Assembly: GCA_905182995.1 (NCBI GenBank)
Contig: CAJJDP010000176.1
Location: forward strand, 31,875 to 95,874
Origin: Paramecium octaurelia
Taxonomy: Eukaryota > Ciliophora > Oligohymenophorea > Peniculida > Parameciidae
DNA length: 64,000 bases
Direction of reading: 5' to 3'
The notes beneath the pieces were generated by a model that was not told where the DNA came from, made no database searches, and saw only the letters and a list, made by a program, of their open reading frames with translations. The translations under genes and the position numbers were made by a program. Shown here piece by piece: positions 52,801-64,000 of the stretch; the first letter of the stretch is position 1; each line of letters begins with the position of its first letter.

Positions 52801-55800
52801 TTTAATGAAGAGTGTGATGATGGTAATCTATCTGATTATGATGGATGCAGTAAAATATGTTAATATTAATGCTAGAATATATCAATTTGTGATGATTGTC
52901 AAAATAATAAATGTTTCCATTGTATTAATAAATATAAACTGAATAATAATTTGCATAGATGCGAATGCGATCAATACTGCCAATCATGTGACTTCATTAA
53001 TGGGCAAGGATGTCTATTATGTAATCCTGGTTTTATATTAATTGATCGTGAATGTGTAGCAATTTGTGGAGACTCATTAGTAACACCTGTTGAAGAATGC
53101 GATGACGGAAATCTCACTTTTGGAGATGGATGCCATTAATGCTACTTTACTTGTGAAAATCAATGCTTAACATGTACAATGGGATATTGTCATGTATGCG
53201 TTATTGGTTATCAAAATATTAAAGGGAGATGTGAAAAACTATATATTTAACCGCTTTATGCTGTTTCACCGAAAAATGATATTTATTCCAATAGCCTGTC
53301 ATAATCATTTTATTAAGACTATTAGTACACTAATTATCTAAACCAAATAAGTTTAGAGGCTTTAGATAATATATCTCTATAGTAAATACAACAAAATGAA
53401 ATTGTGTATTTTACTTATTTATTTGTAAATCTTATATAATCTTCAAACTAATAAATCTTTTTTGAAGCTGACCTATCAATAATTAATTATTAAAGAAATT
53501 AGGAAAGTATAATGTATAGCAATTGTTTCATGCTAGATATTAAATGTAGGAATCACTGTCTTGAATTTACTAAATAAGATGGGTTAAAATTAAAACATTT
53601 AGAAAATTGTTAAATTGAAAAATTCATAGCAATCGAATATTTGGAGGATAGTTTTTAATTATGCAACGGAAATGGTTTCGAATGTTTATAGAAATGTCCA
53701 ATCTATTGTTAAATTTGTTCTCAAGGTGCATGCCTTTCTTGTAATGCTGGTTATAATTTGGATATAATTGGCAACTCTTGTACACCTGTTTGCGGAGATA
53801 ACCTTATTACTGTTGAAGAATACTGTGATGACGGTAATAATCTTAGTTATGATGGTTGCAGCTTATGCTAATTTTAGTGTTAAGATGAATGTCTTGATTG
53901 TTAATATGGTAAATGTAAAAAATGTTAGGATAATTTTTTTTTGGAAGTACCAAAGAGTAGATGTAATGATCGGAAAAGTTGTAATGAAAAAGATGGATTA
54001 TATTATGATGATCAAAATAATGAATGTTTAACAAAATGTGGAGATTCTATCAAAGCAGGAACTGAATAATGCGATGATGGAAACGAAATACTATATGATG
54101 GTTGCTTCTAATGTTTGATTTCTTGTGATAAATTTTGTGCTGTTTGTTAATTAAAAGGCTGTGAATAATGTTAAACTGGATACAAGAAAATTGATTAATA
54201 ATGCATTCTTGATTGTGGAGATGGTTTAATCATAGGTAATGAAGAGTGTGATGATGGCAATTCTCTAAAGAATGATGGATGCACAAATTGTATAATAGAT
54301 CAGGGATATAAATGTTAAACGCTTGATTAAAAGAGCTTTTGTTTTTAATGCAATCCTGAATGTTCAGATTGTGAGCTAAAAAATGATTAATTAGTCTGTT
54401 TATAATGTAGTAAAGGCTACTTTATTAGTTTTGGTCAATGTTTAAAATGTTCTGAACATTGTTTAGAATGCGAATATAGTCCTAATAATTGTACAGAGTG
54501 CATGATAGAAAATTGCCAAAAATGCGATAAAAAATTAGGATATTATAATGATTTTAGTTAAAAAAAATGTACTACAATTTGCGGAGATGGTATCATGGCT
54601 GGAACGGAGGCATGTGATGATGGCAATCATTTTAATTAAGATGGATGCAATTAAAGATGTGAAATTGAAAAAGGCTTTTAATGTGCTTTAAACATTTGTA
54701 ATAAAAAAGAAGAAAAATAAATTGAATATCATTATTCTAATTCGAGCACTGCTAATAGCATATTCTTGAAGAGTGAAATTAATTTTGAAGATTGTTGCAC
54801 TAGAATCAAGGTTAATATTGATTATTTTAATAATAGTGATTTTAATTATTCATTAAAGCCTATTTAATTAAAATCCAATAATAAATCTGAATTAGAGACT
54901 GAATTTCATGAATGTCAAGTTTAATTTAACTTCTTTAAAACTATTGGAACGTTTAATTTAATTCATTTATTAGTTCCCATTTCTTAAAGTTAGTCAAGGC
55001 TTTTAGAGGAGGATGATGATATCAGAGAAATCATTGTCATCCCAAGAAAATCGGTTTATTATAATCAGGCTTAGATAGCTTAAGCATAGGCAGTTGTTTC
55101 TACTTCAAATTAATTATAATTTTTACTATAATTGATTGGTCCATTGACAATTTTATTTGGAGGACTTAACTTTTTTTGGACAATTTTAGACTTATTAACT
55201 TGGATAAACAATTTTTACTTACTTAATGTAGATTATCCACTCAATGTGAAAATGTTCTTTTAACATTTATAATGGGATGATATTTTTAATATTCCTGAAT
55301 TTATTTCTTTAAATTAGCCCACTGACCCTTACTACTTTGAGGCTCCTCCAAAATTTAATGAAAAAAATATTAATCCATTATTTCTTAATAATATCTAGGT
55401 ATTTAGTTGCCTCATATTATTGGCTATCTTAATATACTTCTTATCTTTAACAGTTATAAGAGTTTTTGAAAAATAGATTCCCAAAACTAATGCTCCAAGA
55501 AAAGGTATTACTGTCTTCACAGTTTGCTATGTTGAATCTAATATGTAAACATAAGAACAATAACAGCCAAAATACCCTATGAACGAGAAGCTTTAAAAGC
55601 TTCCAAGCATAGTAGTTTTATTAATTAGAGAATCATATAAGTACAAACTAACATTTTTATCTAAAATCTTTGCAATAACCAATTTACTTTTACTAGATAT
55701 TTTTATGGCCTCCTTGCTGCAATTAATCTGTGAGAAAAAAAAAGATTACTTTATAGTAACTATAAATAATCTTTTGGCAATTTTTGGTCTTATATTCATA

Positions 55801-56322
55801 TTGGGAATGTACTAGTTGTATGAATTCGTTAGTTCAAAGCACTATTTATTGTTAAACCACTCAAGCTTTTCTAACAAATATTCTTCAATCTATGAAGGAA
55901 TTGACTATAAAAATAAAATAGCCAAAAAATACTGTTATTTTAATTTGATTAGAAAAATCGCTTTCATAATTTCAATAGTAATTTTCTATGAGAAACCCGT
56001 CCTTTAAACTACATTTTGTTGTTTATCTTGCTTTATTAATTAAGCATTTTTACTATATTAGAATCCTTTTGATTCAAAGATTTAATTAATACAAACAGGA
56101 GTCCCTGATTTTAGTATTTTTTGTATAATCTTGTTGACTGTATTAATTTCGGTGGATGATTTGACTAATATTTTGAGTTTTGATCAAAAATACAACATTG
56201 GATGGGCAATTATATGTTTAATCAGTTTATCAATACTGATTTAATTAATTTTCTTATTAATAGAGTTTTATTAAAATCTCTTAGCAAATTTAAGAGGACT
56301 AAAGTAACTCTTTTGTAAATGA
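49872..56322 (+). CDS. Large cysteine-rich (DUF4215 repeat) multi-pass membrane protein
   Basis: Three introns (32, 22 and 22 nt) leave an uninterrupted 2,124-residue frame. A signal peptide (MIILICAIFVIIQQISCA) leads a large extracellular part. Furin-like Cys clusters begin near 50400 and recur to 54550. At least eight repeats of the type CGDxxxxxxEECDDGN...DGC (Myxococcus cysteine-rich / DUF4215) lie between about 52390 and 54660, for example CGDSLVTPVEECDDGN at 53064 and CGDGLIIGNEECDDGN near 54215. The last 420 residues contain about six hydrophobic spans (from about 55090), among them VFSCLILLAILIYFLSLTVI and LLAIFGLIFILGM, and end in LFCK at TGA 56320-56322. Such proteins are numerous in Paramecium and presumably sit in the cell-surface membrane; ligand unknown. 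The terminal 889 bp is shown again after the gap at 56765. Confidence 0.88.
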
Positions 56323-56764
56323 ATATTATATATCTATTTTTGAATTGTGCATTAATTATATATTTTTATATTTATCTGCAAGGAAGCTAAAATTTCAGTA
56401 GGGTTAGGAACTACAGACTTTGATAACCCTTTAAATTTTCATTACTTATATTAGTTTAAAATTCTTCATTAATACTAAGTATGGACAAGACTAAGAACCA
56501 ACTTATCCTTCTTCCTTAGATAATTTAAAAAAATAGGTGAAACTAATCCTAAAACAACATGACTGTAGACCTCCAATTATACTTTTCATATTCCAAGAAT
56601 TTTGTTATATTTATTTAAAATATTAAGCTACTTCTTAAAGTGCATTCATATTAGACTTCTTGCTATCGAATTAACTTTAATGCGCTATAAGTTGTTATAA
56701 TAATTTTTTATTTTGCCTTTGATTTACTAAATGAGATAATTGATTTAAAGTATCATTGTAGAAA
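55434..56764 (+). repeat. Contig-overlap duplicate 3, first copy (1331 bp)
   Basis: Repeated at 56766-58096 with offset 1332, edges exactly at the N of 56765. It includes the membrane-spanning end of the cysteine-rich gene and its 3' flank. Confidence 0.95.
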
Positions 56765-56765
56765 N
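56765..56765. other. Assembly gap base (N)
   Basis: Single N joining two overlapping contigs. Confidence 0.98.
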
Positions 56766-57654
56766 ATACTTCTTATCTTTAACAGTTATAAGAGTTTTTG
56801 AAAAATAGATTCCCAAAACTAATGCTCCAAGAAAAGGTATTACTGTCTTCACAGTTTGCTATGTTGAATCTAATATGTAAACATAAGAACAATAACAGCC
56901 AAAATACCCTATGAACGAGAAGCTTTAAAAGCTTCCAAGCATAGTAGTTTTATTAATTAGAGAATCATATAAGTACAAACTAACATTTTTATCTAAAATC
57001 TTTGCAATAACCAATTTACTTTTACTAGATATTTTTATGGCCTCCTTGCTGCAATTAATCTGTGAGAAAAAAAAAGATTACTTTATAGTAACTATAAATA
57101 ATCTTTTGGCAATTTTTGGTCTTATATTCATATTGGGAATGTACTAGTTGTATGAATTCGTTAGTTCAAAGCACTATTTATTGTTAAACCACTCAAGCTT
57201 TTCTAACAAATATTCTTCAATCTATGAAGGAATTGACTATAAAAATAAAATAGCCAAAAAATACTGTTATTTTAATTTGATTAGAAAAATCGCTTTCATA
57301 ATTTCAATAGTAATTTTCTATGAGAAACCCGTCCTTTAAACTACATTTTGTTGTTTATCTTGCTTTATTAATTAAGCATTTTTACTATATTAGAATCCTT
57401 TTGATTCAAAGATTTAATTAATACAAACAGGAGTCCCTGATTTTAGTATTTTTTGTATAATCTTGTTGACTGTATTAATTTCGGTGGATGATTTGACTAA
57501 TATTTTGAGTTTTGATCAAAAATACAACATTGGATGGGCAATTATATGTTTAATCAGTTTATCAATACTGATTTAATTAATTTTCTTATTAATAGAGTTT
57601 TATTAAAATCTCTTAGCAAATTTAAGAGGACTAAAGTAACTCTTTTGTAAATGA
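56766..57654 (+). CDS. Duplicate C-terminal fragment of the cysteine-rich gene (assembly copy)
   Basis: Identical to 55434-56322: starts inside the span YFLSLTVIRVFEK and runs to the same stop. It has no start codon of its own at the proper place and is an overlap copy, not a second gene. Confidence 0.9.
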
Positions 57655-58096
57655 ATATTATATATCTATTTTTGAATTGTGCATTAATTATATATTTTTA
57701 TATTTATCTGCAAGGAAGCTAAAATTTCAGTAGGGTTAGGAACTACAGACTTTGATAACCCTTTAAATTTTCATTACTTATATTAGTTTAAAATTCTTCA
57801 TTAATACTAAGTATGGACAAGACTAAGAACCAACTTATCCTTCTTCCTTAGATAATTTAAAAAAATAGGTGAAACTAATCCTAAAACAACATGACTGTAG
57901 ACCTCCAATTATACTTTTCATATTCCAAGAATTTTGTTATATTTATTTAAAATATTAAGCTACTTCTTAAAGTGCATTCATATTAGACTTCTTGCTATCG
58001 AATTAACTTTAATGCGCTATAAGTTGTTATAATAATTTTTTATTTTGCCTTTGATTTACTAAATGAGATAATTGATTTAAAGTATCATTGTAGAAA
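56766..58096 (+). repeat. Contig-overlap duplicate 3, second copy
   Basis: Same sequence as 55434-56764. Confidence 0.95.
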
Positions 58097-58519
58097 ATAT
58101 AAAAACTCTAAACAGCAGCTTTTTGTATTATTATGTTTCGAAATACAGTGTATGAACTTTAAATAACCTAATCTTTGGTTAGATAGGAATATTTTTAAAC
58201 ATCGATAATAATAATTGTAGAATATAATCAATATTTTCAAATTAACTATTTCAGGTTTTGTTTTAAAGAAATCAAATGCAAACTTTATTAACAAAGTAAA
58301 ATATTAATGTTATACAATATGGAGATCTAATAGAAGACAAATAATTTATAAATTAATGAAGAAATATCTAGAGGGTGACTGATAAATTATTAAAACTACT
58401 TAAAAGGCAATTGATACTAGTACTTAATAATTTTGATATGACTTTTCAAAAGGAATGGCTGATTACTTCATTCCAATTATCTTTAGTTTTCGATTATAAT
58501 TCATGATTTATTAATTATA
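57655..58519. other. Intergenic region with weak minus-strand open frames
   Basis: On the minus strand two protein-like open stretches appear: 58085-58294 (FAFDFFKTKPEIVNLKIL...) and one near 57950-57790 (for example GLVSPIFLNYLRKKDKLVL). They lie in different frames without clear joining introns. They may be remains of a gene or chance. Confidence 0.25.
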
Positions 58520-59791
58520 ATGACTTCTTCTGTTATTCATCTTCATTTAGGGGGAGCTGGAGTAAAGATAGGGGATGCTCTATGGAAACTTTATGAGAAG
58601 GAAGAATCAGATACAAATGTCAAGGGCTACATTTATAATGAAAATGATAATAATCGGTACCCTTTAGCTCTATTTGCCGATTTTGATGATCAAATGATAA
58701 ACGAAGTCAAAAATAATAAATCAATAAAGTATAAATCTACCTCTTTTGTTTCAGGAAAGGAGGATGCATCAAACAACTTTTGCAGAGGTCATTTTACAGT
58801 TGGGAAGGAGTTAATTGACCAATGTTTAGATTAATTGAGAAAACAAATAGAAAGTATTGACAGACTAGATTAATTCATTATTACTTCTGCTTTGAGTGGT
58901 GGAACAGGATCAGGTTTCGCCAATTTACTTTTGGAGAGAATGTCAACTGAATATGGAAGAAAGACTTAAAATAATGCATTCTTAGTTTATCCTTCCTAAG
59001 AAATGTCTAATATTACAGTAGATGTCTATAATGTTGTATTATCCACTCACTTAACTTCAGAATATTATGACTCTGTTGTAATGTTGGATAATTAATCAAT
59101 GTATGAATCCATAGATTCACAGATTGGTTTAGATTATGTTGATTACACTCACTTAAATAATTTAATATCATAATTAATTAGCTCTTATACAGGTTTAAGA
59201 AGATTCAGTTAAATTGATAATACTAAATTGCTTTCTGGGTTGTGTCCATATCCAAAAATTCATTATATAACTCCTTCGTATGGACCTTTGGCAACTATAA
59301 ATGACAAAATTAATTAAGAATTAAATGAAAAATAACTTACATCATATATAACAAAACCAGAATAAAGGTTATTTATATCCCAAATTAATCCTGAGCACTT
59401 TTGCACAGCTTTAGTGCATCGTTCTAAAGAAAAAAATTAATTTTTCGGTTAATCCGCCTTATCATTTTAAAAGATGAAGATTAGATATTAGGAGAGTCCT
59501 TATGTGCTTCAATGTATATCATAAAATTACACAGTTATTTCAGAACTTGCATAATTAAAGTAAACAGGTGTATTTCTTTCAAATAATCTTTCTGTGCTTA
59601 ATTATTTTTAAATGCTTTTAAAGAAATATAATAAACTCTTTGATCGAAGAGCCTTTCTTCATTGGTTTTGGGGAGAAGGTGGTGGTTTTGGATTTATTCA
59701 AGAATGTGCAGGCTAATTGGAATATTTGATTCGAGATTATTAAGAGGTGTGGGAAAAGGACGACGATATTGATATTGATATTATTGATTGA
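58520..59791 (+). CDS. Divergent alpha-like tubulin
   Basis: An intronless 423-residue frame with alpha-tubulin layout. The N-terminus VIHLHLGGAGVKIGDALWKL parallels the alpha nucleotide loop; GKEDASNNFCRGHFTVGKEL matches the alpha 'GKEDAANNYARGHYT' region; the tubulin signature is SGGTGSGF; EMSNITVDVYNVVLSTH follows. The C-terminal core FLHWFWGEGGGFGF resembles alpha FVHWYVGEGMEEGEF. Identity to ordinary alpha-tubulin is clearly low: the conserved RGDVVPKDV stretch is absent, Trp/Gly substitutions occur near the C-terminus, and the tail is Asp-rich (DDDIDIDIID) without the terminal Tyr. Paramecium has several divergent tubulins (theta, iota, kappa, eta) tied to basal bodies; this is probably one of the alpha-related ones, but which one cannot be settled by eye. 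Confidence 0.85.
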
Positions 59792-62700
59792 AGGTTGCAT
59801 TTAATTAATGATTGTAATTATCATAAAATTATATTTCTAAATTTAATCAATTTTATGTCTAAGATTTTTGCCTTTGAAAAGAAAAAGTGCTCAAAGTACT
59901 AAATAACGTTTTCAGTTATGAACAAAAATAATCACCATTTGAAAATCTAGAAATTTATTTTTATAGTATATCTTAGATCATTTTTGTTTGTACTTCAGAT
60001 TATAGTTCAGCCAATGTCTGACTTCTTGTATCTTATGTTCGAACTACCGTTCACCATATTATGGCATCATCTACTACTTACTTTCCCTTGCATTCAATGA
60101 TTGCTTATTTATAAATATCTGTCATGTAATAATCTTTTTGTTTGGCTAATAATGCCTTCATTCTGTGCAACTAGGCTTGAATTGTTGTTTAGCATGCCTA
60201 AAAAGTTTATCACCTATATTATTTATAATTAATTTGTGCAGTTTGTTATTTCATTTGCCTCTGTCAATGATAAAAATGGTGGATATTGTACTGTGTTGTC
60301 ATGGCTTGACTGTAGTTAATCAATCTGCATTTATTTTCAGAATAACTTGGTGGTCACTATCCGTATAATAGTAGTAACCCATTTTAAAAGTATTAGCAAC
60401 TGTGTAAAAATGATGTTAGTATAAAATACCGACCTGATGTTATTGATATTTCATGTATCGATGGATATTTTTATAATGGTTATAATTAATAATAACCACA
60501 TTCAACCACGGTTAATATCACTTGTCTCGATCAAGGACTCCGATATCAAAATCATCATACTATGGATGTGGTACTAATTGAGTCTAAAACTAATACACTG
60601 ACTCAACAATATGTAAAAACAACTTATGATTTAATCAGGACTGCATTTAATAATTCTTCATGCAAGATACAGACTAAAACTGCTATCACTGATCTACCCT
60701 GTAAGTGATGTGGTAAGTAGGAGATTTTTTTTCTCTTTTCCTGAATTTTATTTACCTGCATCGCATTCCACTTGGACTTGAAGTTAACTTATTGTTCTAA
60801 TGAGTCAGTTTTTCTAGTCTAGCGTGGCGCAAATTGTTATATTTAATTCACTAACATCATCATTCGAGTTGAACTGTTTAATTCCCAATAGTCCTTATTC
60901 TTACCTTCTGATAATAAATGAAAGAACACTATTTGCACTGAATTCATATAAAAATTATGAAACAGTTATTCATGTTTGTGAGGAATGCCTTTAATACTAG
61001 TTTGAGCTAACAATCCTTCTAACTAATTATTATTTGGCTAGGGAATTAGGTATTGTTAATATATATTCTGGATAGATACTTACACTACTGCTTTAAGTTA
61101 TGAGTTATTTTGTCAGTAGATGCCATCTTAATCATGGAGATTACAATCTTATCTTTATGTCCAAGCCTCTTATTTAGAATGTCTTGACTAGTAAGAAAAG
61201 GTTCAGCAAGACTTGCAACTATAACTTGTGTACTTCAAGAACCAAATTGTTCTTGTAAGAAATCATATGATTTGATAGCTAGACTAAAAGAGACTGTTTA
61301 TCACATTCCCTCCATCCTGTAAAATATGTATTGATGCTGAAAATGATAAGATAATTGTTCATTCTCTCTCCCTGAATTTTATTTCTATTAACCATTGCAG
61401 GACTATTTATTTTCTTTATCCTCAGTTAGAGTTTATCATTTTCTTTTTAAATTTTATTTAAAATAAATATAATGCACTTGCATTTTTGCTTATATCTAGG
61501 ACCTTACTTTCAGAATCAATATCTGCTGCATCACCTATTGATTCTAAACACCCCTGCTATCCTTTATAATATATACCTAAACTCTTCTAGTTAAGCAAGC
61601 CTTATTACATTTTGTAATTGCGTTTCTACTTCTGTTAGATAGTACATTTGAGCTTGCACCTTTCTCTTTTGTTACTTGTAGCAATTCGAAGTGATATTTA
61701 ATCTTTGAGAGAATAACAAAAATGCAAGTGTTCGGCTACCAGAACTATGCATAATAAGTTCTATTCACATATATTTATGAGTCTTCAATAATTTTACTTC
61801 TGTCTTATGGTAGCTATCATGTGTCCACTTTACGAATTCAACTAAAGTCTTAATTCCAAAATATTTAATATCTGGTTCAAATTTTAAGTTTTCTTATTAT
61901 TGCATATACAATTTTTCCCATGAGAACTGCAACATTAAAATTAAATCCACAAAGAGTTAAATCCTGCAAACTAGACTTACCTTTGCTCATAAGCAGTGGA
62001 AATCTTTATGAATAACGTATTGCTTGGTTAAAACAACAGAGGATTTTATGATGTCTCCTTCAGAACTCTGTAATAATGTAATTCTTACCTTTTTCATTCT
62101 GTAAACTTGTACTAATTTTGGATCTGATCCCCTTTTTCCTGGAATAGTTTACTCATGTGATTCTTATTTATGATTCCGTAAAAAAATAGTATCGATAGAC
62201 ATGATTAATGTGTGAAGGTATGCGCTTCAGGTTATTATTTTTTGATGGATACAGTGTTGTTGCGAAGCAAAATATATAATATCTCCCATCTCCTAATACT
62301 AATTGTCCTGCTTAGATAAACACGCATATTCTCTTTCGATTCATCTTTAATACCAAGAGTTCTTGGATAATTTTTTACGAGTATGTAACCCCTCAAGTGA
62401 TAGATATTATTTTGACTCTAAAATATACATGAAATTTATACTTTAAACTTTAGCAATACTGTAACAATCAGGTACTCGGTTATGTCTATCGGATATCCAA
62501 AAATTTATACTTTTCTTAAAAAGTTTGCTAGATGGTTCTTACAGAGATTGTACTGCTTAAGTAATGTCTTCTAATCCTTGCGGCGGATGTTTAGAAATGA
62601 ATTTCTATATTTGGTAAGAAAATGCACAATAAGTATGCCTTCCATTTTTTATTTGCTCCAATAATTCAAATTGTACCCATAAGAGTGGAAGGTAGTTTTA

Positions 62701-64000
62701 TAAGTCTGCAATTGAGTCAGGATATTTAATTTGATGCGTTGTTGCTTACCTCAGGATTTTTTCGCTCTTACTGCCATCGGCCAATTCATTCTACCTCCCT
62801 ATAACTGTACTTTTTTTATTTTAGAATCTTAATACATCCCTTGAGCTAACATTTCAAATCATAGTATCACATATTTTGCAATAATAAGTTTTGAATAATA
62901 GAGCTTTCATTATAAATCGATGATAACGACAAGTTTAATAGAGTCATTATATACAGCTGCCTCCATCTCGTAAGGTATGTAATTAATGAGTAAACAGTAA
63001 TGTATTAACTATAAATATATCTAGAGGTCTTGACAAATTATTTTTAAAAAGATTTACATCTGTTAATGCTATTTGTGCATACTTTCTCCAATGTTTTAAG
63101 CACTAAATAAAGTATGCAAGGTGCATATCTGGTTATAAATCTTAAATGCTCTGAGTTTAATTCTTGTTTTCCAGATTGTTTATTTATTTCTTATTCCTCA
63201 TTTAAGAGCGAGGTAAGATTTGCAAATTTAGTGCATGAAGGATACAATAAATAGAAACCTAGATGCAAACAGAAATAAGCACTGATGTCATAATATTTTA
63301 AGATAGTACAACATCAATTCAGCAAATACAAGGTGATGTAGGATAATTGCAATTGTTATACATGTATTTCCAGCACACCTATTCAACCAATAGTTGAAAA
63401 CGCTTAGGTTATTTCATAATATAATGTCTTAATAGATATATTTTATACATGAGCTACTGAAGATTGATATTATAAAGTAAAAAATCCTACTAATGATAAG
63501 CACAATAAATCAGTAAATGAACATTAAATATGGCTATCAGGACATTATAGAAGGAGAGTGAACGCTAAGGTTTAAAATCTCCAGTATAAAGATGATTTTC
63601 AATCACATAGGACCTATAATTTGTTGTAGTTGAGGTACATATCTATCAAGCATACAACAATAACTTTGTCTTTAATTACTGCAAGTAAGGAATATTAATA
63701 CTTAAGCCAAAATATTTTAGTAGACCTATCTATTACTTTCATCAGAAGCAGCTCTATTACTTACATATTTATTAAAGCAAGTTAGAAATGGTGATGCTGA
63801 TTCACTATTAGACTCACACAATTTAAAAAGTAAAGTGAGTTGCACCCACTTAATTTGTTAAGATATACAGCAGGCTCAGCAGCATTAGAAACATTAATAT
63901 TAGATGTCTAGATTAATAATGTATCACATATACCTAAGGTAAAAACTTTTATGATTATACCAATAGACATGTTAACAATTTTTGGATTATTAAAGTTATA
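59792..64000. other. Region without confident genes; possible decayed Cys-rich sequence
   Basis: Frames on the plus strand stay open for 60-125 codons but shift often and lack starts. Composition is less AT-rich than ordinary spacers here. Cys-containing stretches such as CIDGYFYNGYNQQQP (near 60453), KCKCSATRTMHNK (near 61720) and the frame at 62525-62734 recall Paramecium surface-antigen or Cys-rich secreted proteins. No stretch forms a full gene even allowing short introns, so decay is likely. From 63200 to the end, frames look weakly protein-like but no family was recognised. Confidence 0.35.
62525..62734 (+). pseudogene. Cys-rich open frame, possible surface-protein relic
   Basis: Seventy codons ending at TGA 62732-62734, with seven Cys: RDCTAQVMSSNPCGGCLEMN, VCLPFFICSNNSNCTHKSG. 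The spacing resembles Cys-rich repeats of Paramecium surface antigens. There is no start codon and neighbouring frames do not join cleanly, so it is more likely a remnant than an intact gene. Confidence 0.3.

Noticed and set aside
56766-57654. A second membrane-protein gene downstream of the Cys-rich gene
   Set aside because: Identical overlap copy that begins at the gap base in mid-domain.

Overview
This window is almost certainly macronuclear DNA of a Paramecium-type ciliate. Four signs agree. (1) The true reading frames run through many TAA and TAG codons at glutamine positions, and only TGA ends genes. (2) Frames are joined by very short introns (about 20-32 nt) that start GT, mostly GTA, and end in AG. 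(3) Composition is AT-rich and genes are packed with gaps as small as 10-30 bp. (4) A trichocyst-matrix-type protein, an axonemal dynein, a divergent tubulin and large families of MORN, CDPK, PP2C and cysteine-rich surface proteins are present. Translations made with the standard code chop nearly every gene into pieces, so gene limits here were rebuilt by reading with TGA as the only stop and placing introns by eye.

Layout. 1-1.9 kb: 5' part of a P5B-type ATPase (minus). 3.1-4.1 kb: a protein of unknown function. 4.7-17.3 kb: a complete axonemal dynein heavy chain (minus). 17.4-24.3 kb: VHS-GAT (ESCRT-0/TOM1-like) protein, OLA1/YchF GTPase, calcium-dependent protein kinase, PP2C phosphatase and a decayed kinase. 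24.3-35 kb: a two-TM protein, a trichocyst matrix-type protein, two MORN proteins, a SAXO/FAM154-like microtubule protein, two small or coiled-coil proteins and a PP4 catalytic subunit. 35.8-46.7 kb: a giant VLIG-type GTPase with a zinc-binding motif and a C-terminal von Willebrand A domain (minus). 49.9-56.3 kb: a 2,124-residue cysteine-rich membrane protein. 58.5-59.8 kb: a divergent alpha-like tubulin. 59.8-64 kb: no confident gene, only possible cysteine-rich relics.

Assembly caveat. Single N bases at 44797, 47347 and 56765 are each followed by an exact-looking repeat of the sequence before them (1504, 1536 and 1331 bp). These are overlapping contig ends that were not merged, not biological duplications. 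The window really represents about 59.6 kb. The VLIG gene and the cysteine-rich gene are therefore partly shown twice.

Together the genes cover cilia (dynein, SAXO-like, tubulin, perhaps MORN), exocytosis and cell surface (trichocyst protein, cysteine-rich protein), calcium/phosphate signalling (CDPK, PP2C, PP4) and membrane traffic (VHS-GAT). This is ordinary ciliate gene content; the VLIG-vWA giant protein is the most unusual item.
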